26,436 nucleotides of DNA, taken from the IMG/VR virus record IMGVR_UViG_3300023176_005127, positions 1-26,436 of that record. One strand, 5' to 3'. Within the stretch, counting starts at the first letter, position 1; each line of letters opens with the position of its first letter. Made by a program: the position numbers and the translations under genes. The stretch is from a virus. Under the pieces are notes generated by a model, which saw only the letters and a program-made list of their open reading frames with translations, searched no databases and was not told the origin of the DNA. Shown piece by piece: positions 1 to 6,505 of this stretch.

Positions 1-512
1 TACTGAAGATTATCTTCGTTGAATTTGAAAGCAATTGCCGCCCAAATCATATAAGTTCTTTTGTTATGTAATCTGAAATTGAGAGCACCATTAGTTGCAC
101 TTGAAAAATCACTATTGATTCTGTACTTTTCATTACTATCTTGGTTCCACCCATCTATACTAAAATGTAATTCATCATATTCATTCAGAATACTAGAAAG
201 GTTTATCCACCAATCTATTTCTTTATGACTACCATTGGTAATGATTACGAGATGAATAGTTGGATTGATTTTCTTTATCCATTCAACTATCTTAAGAAAA
301 TCTTTACAGTAAATTGGATCACCATCGTTACCACAGAATGTAATACGACGAATCTCTTTGATAATATTCTCACCAATTTGATTTTGAAAAAACTCCAAAG
401 TGAGTTGACGATTTAATAGACTCTCGGGAACTTCTGCACGAGGACAACGAGGACATTTGAGAGTACAAATACTACTCGGTTCTATGTGCCAATGTAAGAG
501 TGATAGACTCAT
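1..512 (-). CDS. Radical SAM enzyme, SPASM/MoaA-like (partial, C-terminus outside window)
   Basis: The minus strand is open from an ATG at 512-510 to the window edge, giving 170 codons with no stop. The protein carries the radical-SAM cluster motif C16-x3-C20-x2-C23, which binds a 4Fe-4S cluster and cleaves S-adenosylmethionine. It continues with GNDGDP (61-66) in the place of the usual GGEP strand motif, ITNG (91-94) and a SIDG strand motif (118-121), all in the order and spacing of MoaA/PqqE/SPASM-type enzymes. The start codon overlaps the stop of gene 46 (ATGA), and no clear Shine-Dalgarno is seen, so translation is probably coupled to gene 46. The substrate cannot be told; the C-terminal half, where auxiliary clusters would lie, is missing. 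Class assignment is firm, function unknown. A peptide- or RNA-modifying role are both possible. Confidence 0.85.
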   Translation of the reverse strand, partial: MSLSLLHWHIEPSSICTLKCPRCPRAEVPESLLNRQLTLEFFQNQIGENIIKEIRRITFCGNDGDPIYCKDFLKIVEWIKKINPTIHLVIITNGSHKEIDWWINLSSILNEYDELHFSIDGWNQDSNEKYRINSDFSSATNGALNFRLHNKRTYMIWAAIAFKFNEDNLQ

Positions 513-2254
513 TGTTGGATTGGTTCGAAGTTGGTAAATCCATCTTCTTTAACAACTTCCAATACATTGTTTACACGACTAATTAATTCATTCTTATGAC
601 TAATTAACCACACACTTTTATTTTGTTCTCTTGCCATTGTTTTAAGAATTACTAAAGCATTCTCAACACCGGCATCATCCATTCCACTATCGACTAACTC
701 ATCGACAAAGATAAGATTGATTGGTGTGTATAGATTCTCCCACACATCACGGAAAGCCCAACTCAAAGAAAGTATTACACGATTCTTTTCACCACGAGAA
801 AGATTATCAAAGTCATAATCTTTTCCAAGATGAGAAATTTCTACACTTAAATCATCTTTAAATTCAATGAGGTGATTCAGACCTGTTTTTCTTATGTAAT
901 GAGTAAGTCTAGAATTTAAATAAGATAAATTCTGACTAATGATTTGTTTACGAACAAAACTATCTTTATCTGTCAGTAGTTTCAATAAGAAGTTTTGATG
1001 TTCAAGTAATGTATTACTTTCATTAATCAAAGTGTAATCAATATCTTGTAATGCTTCTTCTTTAATAGATTGAATTTGATCAGTATAAGGATTTTCCTCA
1101 ACTGCTCTCTTTTCCATTTGAACAACCAACGACTCAATAGAATGTTTATGATTTAATGCATCTTCCAAACTATTGTATTGTGTTGATGGTTTTTGTTCTA
1201 CGATTACTTGTGCTATCTCGTTTTCTTTTTCTTTTTTATTATTTTCTAATTCATCTAATTCGGTAATAAGTTGAGTGACTGATTCACTTTTCTCAGTTAA
1301 GAGTTGTGTTTGCATTTCATCGTGGAGTTGTTGTCCACATGCATGACACTTGTGATCAGACACTGCAACCAATTCTTTCTCAATACTCGTTAAAGAATTG
1401 TTCTTTATGTTAATGTTATTTTTTATTGTTGCTAAATCTGAATTGAGTGTTATTTGTTTTCTTGAATTTTCATTAATCGTTTCTATTAATTTATGATTTG
1501 CTATTTCTTTTTCAATATCAATTCCACTTAGTGCTTCTATTTGTGCTGCGTAGTTTTCTACATCTTTTATTTGTGATTCATTCCAGGCAGTATTCCTAAG
1601 TTCTAAACTTTTAATTTGTGATTCTATTGCTTTGTTTGATTCTTTTATAGCATTGATTCTAAATTCTTCACTCTTTATTTTATCTTTTACATCTTTGATT
1701 AATTCTTTTAATGTTGCTGCTTTTTCTGAAAGTATTGTAATACCTAATAGTTGTTCTATGATTTCTCTTTGGTCAGCCACTTTCATATTAAGAAACGGCT
1801 CTGTGTATGTTGTGAGTGCCACAATATGTTTAAACATTTCATGACTAATACCTAAAAGTTCTTCTATTGTATTCTGTGTTTCTCTATTTTCACCCTGTGC
1901 ACTATCATCTGATTCTGTATCACCTATATAAAGTTTTAGTATGTTTGGTTTTCTTCCTCTTTCAATTTTATAATCAGTTCCATTTTTGGTAAATTCAACA
2001 CTTACCAACATTCCCTTATCATTTGTTTTGTTTACTAAGTTTCCTAATTTAATTTTTGTTAATGCTTCACCATACAACGCATAACATAATGCATTGATGA
2101 TAGTTGTTTTACCTGTTCCATTTCTATTACCATTATCACCTAAGTCTAAGTTTTTACCCAAGACTAAAGTTAAATCGTTTTCAAATGTAATACCCTGAGT
2201 GATGTTTCCAACACTCATAAAGTTTTTGATTGTTAAGTTTTTTATCTTAATCAT
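509..2254 (-). CDS. 46: gp46-like recombination endonuclease subunit (SbcC/Rad50 ATPase)
   Basis: This 581-residue ABC-type ATPase is the partner of gp47 in the T4 equivalent of Mre11-Rad50. The complex resects double-strand ends for recombination and recombination-dependent replication. Visible motifs in order are: Walker A GNRNGTGKT (42-50); a long coiled-coil-like, Lys/Glu-rich middle (about 175-480) split by a zinc hook CHAC (303-306); the ABC signature LSRGEK (485-490); Walker B with FVDE (516-519) followed by a D-loop-like SGMD; and the H-loop histidine in ISH (H553). Length is close to T4 gp46 (560). Its ATG shares one base with the TAA of gene 47 (TAATG), and its own TGA overlaps the next ATG. 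All key residues are present, so it should be active. Confidence 0.97.
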   Translation of the reverse strand: MIKIKNLTIKNFMSVGNITQGITFENDLTLVLGKNLDLGDNGNRNGTGKTTIINALCYALYGEALTKIKLGNLVNKTNDKGMLVSVEFTKNGTDYKIERGRKPNILKLYIGDTESDDSAQGENRETQNTIEELLGISHEMFKHIVALTTYTEPFLNMKVADQREIIEQLLGITILSEKAATLKELIKDVKDKIKSEEFRINAIKESNKAIESQIKSLELRNTAWNESQIKDVENYAAQIEALSGIDIEKEIANHKLIETINENSRKQITLNSDLATIKNNINIKNNSLTSIEKELVAVSDHKCHACGQQLHDEMQTQLLTEKSESVTQLITELDELENNKKEKENEIAQVIVEQKPSTQYNSLEDALNHKHSIESLVVQMEKRAVEENPYTDQIQSIKEEALQDIDYTLINESNTLLEHQNFLLKLLTDKDSFVRKQIISQNLSYLNSRLTHYIRKTGLNHLIEFKDDLSVEISHLGKDYDFDNLSRGEKNRVILSLSWAFRDVWENLYTPINLIFVDELVDSGMDDAGVENALVILKTMAREQNKSVWLISHKNELISRVNNVLEVVKEDGFTNFEPIQQ

Positions 2255-3264
2255 TAAAGATTGTTATATATCTCAATTAGTTTTCCAGCATCATATGCAT
2301 CGGAATTAATTTTATTAATTTGATCATGAACGATTTGGTCGACAGATTGTATCTTAGAGATTTCTTCTATTTCCCCATCTTCCATCTCACCCATTACTGG
2401 TTGTAAAGATAATTCTCTTAGACCATATGTATCAATAAAAGTTTCTTTAATAAAAGTAGATTCTTCAAAATTAATTTCCACATCCATTAGTAAACGGACA
2501 TGCATATTCTTTTTTAAATACTTTTCTGGCTCTGCTATTACTTTACTTAAATTGAATGTGGAATACAATGGGCAATCTGACCAATTGTGGTATTTCGGTG
2601 AACCACCCCATTCAAGTGTCATACAACCTCTGTTAGCATCTCCATCATCTGCATAGTTATGAGGGAAACAATTACCAATGTAATGGATGTTTTTCTGTTC
2701 TTGTCTCATATGAAAATGGCCAGAAAAAACATATTCAATATCACCGAAGTGATCAGATTGTAAATGACCAGTATCTGGCATACGAACATTAGCATTCATT
2801 TTAAAGTGTGGTAATTCGAAATGACCAAAGATGTATCTAGTTTTCACATCACCAATTTTTTTATAATCTTCTTGAACTAACCAAGGAATAATTGCAACAT
2901 CATCTTGAATAAACCAATCATCAACGATGTGGATATTCTTCAAATGTTTTGCCCAGTTGACACCATGAACATCCCTTTTATCTCGATAATACAAGTCGTG
3001 GTTACCAACAATAAAATAAAAATTCTCAAACGCATCATTTAATCTTTCTAGTGCAGTTTGAGAATAATTTAAAGTATGAAGATTAATCGTTGCTCTGTTA
3101 TGATGCCAATCACCCAAAAAGATTCCTGTTTCACAACCTTCTTGTTTAGCAACAGAAATTGCCCAATCAACAAAATTTAGACAATCTTCATTGTGTTGTG
3201 TGCTATTATTTTTTAAACCGAAATGTATGTCGGTAAAACAACAGGCTTTTTTGAATAGACCCAT
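2254..3264 (-). CDS. 47: gp47-like recombination endonuclease subunit (SbcD/Mre11 nuclease)
   Basis: This 336-residue calcineurin-like metallophosphoesterase is the nuclease half of the gp46/gp47 complex. The metal-binding motifs are all visible in order: D12-x-H14, GDWHH (51-55), GNHD (87-90), GHFE with H148, and GHFH (182-185). The C-terminal third is less conserved and likely carries the capping and gp46-binding parts. Length matches T4 gp47 (339). It lies between gene 55 and gene 46, with TAATG overlaps at both ends, which predicts coupled translation and balanced amounts of the two subunits. A ribosome site is not obvious at its own start, consistent with coupling. Confidence 0.96.
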   Translation of the reverse strand: MGLFKKACCFTDIHFGLKNNSTQHNEDCLNFVDWAISVAKQEGCETGIFLGDWHHNRATINLHTLNYSQTALERLNDAFENFYFIVGNHDLYYRDKRDVHGVNWAKHLKNIHIVDDWFIQDDVAIIPWLVQEDYKKIGDVKTRYIFGHFELPHFKMNANVRMPDTGHLQSDHFGDIEYVFSGHFHMRQEQKNIHYIGNCFPHNYADDGDANRGCMTLEWGGSPKYHNWSDCPLYSTFNLSKVIAEPEKYLKKNMHVRLLMDVEINFEESTFIKETFIDTYGLRELSLQPVMGEMEDGEIEEISKIQSVDQIVHDQINKINSDAYDAGKLIEIYNNL

Positions 3265-4184
3265 TATTCCGTTTCTTCTTGTGCATGTTTAATAGCACGT
3301 TCCTTTTGTTGTTTATACATCTCCGCACTTCTTTGGTTTTCTTCTTCGTCGATTGATGCTTGTTGTCTTGTCCAACTTGGTGCTAAACCATTCTCTTCTA
3401 AAATATCATCACGAATGTTTTGCATTTTCTTCTCATTAAGAAGGACACGAGTAAATGAGTTAGTAACGATTGCGGTGTAATAAGCAAATGGATTATCTGA
3501 TTTTGCTTCATTAAATTTAAGACCTACTTGAATAAGTTGCATTAATGCTGCTCCTCTCATTTCGTCATTGTATGTATAGTTTCTCCAGTTTGATCTTGTT
3601 CCATATCTATCACATAGTTTCATATACATCTTTGCTAACTCGTCGGTTGTTTTTCCGTGTGTCTGTGAAAACCCACCATCTTCTAAACTACCTTTCCAAT
3701 GAGACTTACCGACAATATACGGAATATTGTTTTCGTCCACTCTGTAATGAAAAAATGGATGGAAGTTTGTTTTCATTGGAACTAAAACTTCATCTTCGTC
3801 ATCTGTTTCTACTGATGAATATTGATAGTCGATATCTAAGTCGTCAGCAATCTCATTAAAAAAATCAGATGAGTCATCATCTTGTGCTTTTTTCTTAGGT
3901 ACTAATGGAACATGTTCTTCTGTCATTACACGAATGACTATTTCTTGGTTAGATATGTCTTTATAATTGATTTTTTCTTCTTTTGGTAAATCACGGGAAA
4001 GTCTTTTTGCTCTTTCTTTTCTACCTTCTAATAACAAAGACTCATTAATTTCAGACACATCGTCAACGATGATGTCTTGGTCACAATCTTTTTCTTTATC
4101 CATGAAAGTACAGTATGAAATCTTACTTAAATGAATCTGAGTAAGTATGTCTCTATTATTTAAATAATTCTTTTTTCTTGGCAT
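3264..4184 (-). CDS. 55: gp55-like late-transcription sigma factor
   Basis: This 306-residue protein is the phage sigma factor expected to direct host RNA polymerase to late promoters of the ATAAATA type. The N-terminus (NYLNNRDIL, 6-14) resembles the start of T4 gp55 (NYVNNKELL). A sigma-region-2-like block lies at 200-255 (YNDEMRGAALMQ, NPFAYYTAIV, SFTRVLLNEKK), followed by NIRDDILEENGL, which I recall from marine T4-like gp55 proteins. It is much longer than T4 gp55 (185). The extra length is mainly a charged region at about 25-140, with an acidic stretch at 101-132. The C-terminus is a charged helix and lacks the hydrophobic clamp-binding tail (SLDFLYE) of T4 gp55. It is the first gene of the leftward operon and has its own strong ribosome site. 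Confidence 0.92.
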   Translation of the reverse strand: MPRKKNYLNNRDILTQIHLSKISYCTFMDKEKDCDQDIIVDDVSEINESLLLEGRKERAKRLSRDLPKEEKINYKDISNQEIVIRVMTEEHVPLVPKKKAQDDDSSDFFNEIADDLDIDYQYSSVETDDEDEVLVPMKTNFHPFFHYRVDENNIPYIVGKSHWKGSLEDGGFSQTHGKTTDELAKMYMKLCDRYGTRSNWRNYTYNDEMRGAALMQLIQVGLKFNEAKSDNPFAYYTAIVTNSFTRVLLNEKKMQNIRDDILEENGLAPSWTRQQASIDEEENQRSAEMYKQQKERAIKHAQEETE

Positions 4185-4190
4185 ATCCTA

Positions 4191-4196
4191 TCCTCT
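4191..4196 (-). promoter_or_regulatory. Strong ribosome binding site of gene 55
   Basis: On the minus strand AGAGGA lies 6 bases upstream of the gene 55 ATG (4184-4182). It is the only strong Shine-Dalgarno in the leftward operon. The downstream genes 47, 46 and the radical-SAM gene start at overlapping stop codons, so this site probably sets ribosome entry for the group. Confidence 0.8.
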
Positions 4197-4249
4197 GAAA
4201 ATGTTTGGTTCTATTGTAATATTTGTCCATCTTTGTAGACATTGGGTTT

Positions 4250-4303
4250 CACCATTGTGGTGATTTCGGTAAGGATGTATTTGTCTGTTTTTCTGATTTC
4301 GGT
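4250..4303. repeat. Direct repeat (TGATTTCGGT) and adjacent inverted repeat in the divergent control region
   Basis: The ten-base word TGATTTCGGT occurs at 4261-4270 and again exactly at 4294-4303. The start-to-start distance is 33 bases, close to three helical turns. Immediately to the left, 4250-4262 is an inverted repeat CACCA-TTG-TGGTG that shares two bases with the first copy. The elements lie between the starts of gene 55 (leftward) and gene 48 (rightward), where an activator or repressor site would be expected. The repeats are seen directly; a regulatory role is inference. They do not match the T4 MotA box. Confidence 0.5.
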
Positions 4304-4320
4304 CAAAATTTGAATAGTTA

Positions 4321-4349
4321 ATATACGGAGTTTAAAAACGACATAAATA
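4321..4349 (+). promoter_or_regulatory. Late promoter P1 (extended ATAAATA type) for the gene 48 operon
   Basis: CATAAATA at 4342-4349 matches the T4-type late promoter core (TATAAATA) in 7 of 8 positions, and 29 bases separate its end from the gene 48 ATG. The preceding bases are also conserved: 4321-4349 matches 10702-10730 in 26 of 29 positions (mismatches at element positions 7, 15 and 20). The upstream part includes GTTTAAAAAC, nearly palindromic. It should be read by RNA polymerase carrying gp55. Confidence 0.8.
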
Positions 4350-4359
4350 CAGCAAACAT

Positions 4360-4367
4360 TATTTATA
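4360..4367 (-). promoter_or_regulatory. Candidate leftward late promoter octamer
   Basis: The plus strand reads TATTTATA, so the minus strand carries TATAAATA, a perfect match to the T4 late consensus. It faces gene 55 with a leader of roughly 170 bases. It lies inside the 5' leader that P1 would produce, so the two would be divergent and overlapping. In such AT-rich DNA a chance octamer is quite possible. The 29-bp upstream element of P1 is absent here. Confidence 0.35.
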
Positions 4368-4378
4368 AAGCAAAAGAA

Positions 4379-6211
4379 ATGCCTACAGATTTTAATACAT
4401 CATCCAGATCCAACTTAGATGCTAGATACAACCAATATCGTATAAATCGTTACGGTGCTGATACTGAACTAACACAGGATCAAATAAAAGAACTCTATAC
4501 AGATGCAGTTAAAGATTTAAACGCACAGGGTTACAATTACGATGTGGCAGACTTTACAGTCGATCCCAATACACAAGAGATAGGATTAACATTTCAAGGG
4601 GAAGACAACTATACTGCTACCAATAATGCTAATCGTAGTAACACAACAACTTCTGTGAGTGATGACGATGATGATTTTTATGAAACACCTAAAGATATTA
4701 AAACAACAGTTATAGATAATTCTACAACAACAGGTGGTGAGGAAATTAGAACAGCATTTGATGTTAAAGAATCAGTAGACACATCTGAAAGTCAATTTTG
4801 GCAAGATGAAGTAGATGATTTAAAAACAGATTATCAAGATGCAAGAACAAAATACCTAGCAGACAATCCAGGTTCAACGGGTATTGACTGGATTAAAAGT
4901 GAAGAGTCTAGAAACTTAAGTGCAGAAATTAGAGATGCAGAAGATAGTAGAGATGCGGCACAAATTAATGTTACAAAAAATTACGATGCTGATGGTAATT
5001 TAACAGGTGTAACAGAATCACAATGGGATTATAGAACAGGCGAATATACAGAAATATCTAAGTCAGAATACCAAACTGCGGATCAAGTAAATGACAAATT
5101 AAACAGAGATGAGTTTGGTGATGATGAAGCCGAATTGGATAATGTTGAATGGTCGAATGACGATACCACAGTCAGTGGTGTTAATAGTGCAGGTAATCCT
5201 GTTGTTGATACCGACTTTGACGATGATGGCAACATTGTTACTACATTTGCTGATGGTACAACACAAGTACAAGATGAAGATGGAAACATCATAAGTTCTA
5301 CCACACCAACACAGGCGGCACTTGATAACAATCTGGCTAACTCACAAAATAATTACAACAACGCACAGAATCCAAGTAACCCGGCAAATAGCCCATCGGT
5401 TGCAGAACTAAGAGGTGGTAATACTGACAAAGAAGATTGGCGTGTCAGATTGAGATTAGCACCACAGAGTAACTATCTATATAATGCTCCAGATCCTGGA
5501 ATTATGGCACCACTTAAGGCAACAGATGGAATTGTGTTTCCTTATATGCCTCGTATTGACCATCGACATGTTGCATCGTACACCAATCATTCATTACCAC
5601 ATTCAAATATAAGAAGTTATTTCTATCAAGGTAGTTATGTTGATCCATTGGTTGTTAATGCGACATTTACATCACAGGATACAAGAGAAGCAAATTATTT
5701 ACTAGCATCTTTACACTTTTTGAAAAGTTGTACAAAGATGTTTTATGGACAAGATGCACAAAGAGGAACACCTCCACCATTAGTATTTCTATCTGGATTA
5801 GGAGATTATCAGTACAACGAACATCCTTGCTTAGTTGAAAATATTCAATACAGTTTACCAACTGATGTTGACTACATTGAAGCGGGAGAACCAAGTAATT
5901 TAAATGCTGATTTCTTAGGACCTATCAGTAATAGTGTAAGTAACAAAAATCCAGTTGGTGATTTTGTAAGTTCAACTATTTCAAGATTGTTTTCATCAGG
6001 ACTAGATTTTGGTGCTAAAAGAATTATAAGAAGAGATAAAGTATCGAACGCAGGAATATTCGGTTCTAGTATAGATGGAAAGACAAGAGTTCCAACCAAA
6101 TTAGATATTTCATTTACATTACTTCCAGTTAATACTCGTGATCAAGTAAGTAATGAATATAGTTTAGAAAAATATGCAAATGGTAGTTTGCTTAAGAAAG
6201 GATTCTGGTAA
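4379..6211 (+). CDS. 48: gp48-like baseplate tail-tube cap protein with acidic N-terminal extension
   Basis: This 610-residue protein has two parts. Residues 1-350 are acidic, Asn/Thr/Asp-rich and probably flexible. They contain a DDDDD run (95-99) and YD-like phrases such as YDADGNLTG (202-210), DDDGNIVTT (281-289) and EDGNIISS. Residues 351-610 form the conserved domain (RLRLAPQSNYLY, a FYQGSYVDP stretch, NYLLASLHFLKS, MFYGQDAQRGTPPPLVFLSGLG, HPCLVENIQYSLP, LDISFTLLPV). Its plan resembles the C-terminal half of T4 gp48, which caps the tail tube on the baseplate. T4 gp48 is 364 residues, so the extension is the unusual part. The start is the first ATG after late promoter P1, with only a weak AAAGAA ribosome site. 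The stop overlaps gene 53 by one base. Tube initiator gp54 is the main alternative identity. Confidence 0.68.
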   Translation: MPTDFNTSSRSNLDARYNQYRINRYGADTELTQDQIKELYTDAVKDLNAQGYNYDVADFTVDPNTQEIGLTFQGEDNYTATNNANRSNTTTSVSDDDDDFYETPKDIKTTVIDNSTTTGGEEIRTAFDVKESVDTSESQFWQDEVDDLKTDYQDARTKYLADNPGSTGIDWIKSEESRNLSAEIRDAEDSRDAAQINVTKNYDADGNLTGVTESQWDYRTGEYTEISKSEYQTADQVNDKLNRDEFGDDEAELDNVEWSNDDTTVSGVNSAGNPVVDTDFDDDGNIVTTFADGTTQVQDEDGNIISSTTPTQAALDNNLANSQNNYNNAQNPSNPANSPSVAELRGGNTDKEDWRVRLRLAPQSNYLYNAPDPGIMAPLKATDGIVFPYMPRIDHRHVASYTNHSLPHSNIRSYFYQGSYVDPLVVNATFTSQDTREANYLLASLHFLKSCTKMFYGQDAQRGTPPPLVFLSGLGDYQYNEHPCLVENIQYSLPTDVDYIEAGEPSNLNADFLGPISNSVSNKNPVGDFVSSTISRLFSSGLDFGAKRIIRRDKVSNAGIFGSSIDGKTRVPTKLDISFTLLPVNTRDQVSNEYSLEKYANGSLLKKGFW

Positions 6212-6504
6212 TGTACAACGCAACAAGTCCATATTACGAAACAAAACTCACTAAGTCAAATCTTGGAATGATGGTAGATAGACCAATTCCAAAGTACAGT
6301 GATGATATTTCATTTGAAATAAATTCAACTTATCATAATCGTCCTGATTTATTAGCCCATGACTTATATGGTGAGTCTGATTTGTGGTGGGTTTTTGCTG
6401 CAAGAAATCCTAATACGATTAAAAATCCTTTATATGATTTTGCAGAAGGTACATCTATCAAACTACCAAAGTTAGAAGTTCTTAAACAAGTACTAGGATT
6501 CTAA
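6211..6504 (+). CDS. 53: gp53-like baseplate wedge protein (LysM-like fold)
   Basis: A 97-residue protein. The core RPDLLAHDLYGESDLWWVF (44-62) followed by ARNPNTIKNPLYDF and GTSIKLP (80-86) has the plan of the gp53/LysM-like tail proteins. These have an Rxxx(L/I)A..lYG..xLWW phrase, then N-P, then G-x-x-(I/L)-x-(I/L)-P. T4 gp53 shares the RPEELANAIYGNPQLYWVL phrase but is 196 residues, so this version keeps essentially only the N-terminal core. gp53 clamps the wedge around the hub in the T4 baseplate. The start overlaps the gene 48 stop (TAATG) and an AAAGGA ribosome site lies just upstream. Confidence 0.82.
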   Translation: MYNATSPYYETKLTKSNLGMMVDRPIPKYSDDISFEINSTYHNRPDLLAHDLYGESDLWWVFAARNPNTIKNPLYDFAEGTSIKLPKLEVLKQVLGF

Positions 6505-6505
6505 A

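Noticed and set aside
225-416. 63-codon plus-strand open frame
   Set aside because: It lies wholly opposite the radical-SAM gene, which has clear motifs on the minus strand; no ribosome site or family resemblance.
3545-3859. 104-codon plus-strand open frame
   Set aside because: Antisense to gene 55, hydrophobic and His/Ser-rich composition typical of a shadow of an AT-rich gene; no ribosome site seen.
4213-4218. Possible sigma-70 type -10 box (TACAAT, minus strand) ahead of gene 55
   Set aside because: No acceptable -35 hexamer at 16-18 bases upstream; such hexamers are frequent in AT-rich DNA.
4250-4262. Short hairpin CACCA-TTG-TGGTG as a terminator
   Set aside because: Only a 5-base stem with no U-run on either side; kept as a possible regulatory repeat instead.
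5083-5331. Overlapping open frames on both strands within the gp48 N-terminal extension
   Set aside because: Low-complexity coding sequence commonly gives such shadows. The gene 48 frame is continuous to a conserved C-terminal domain.
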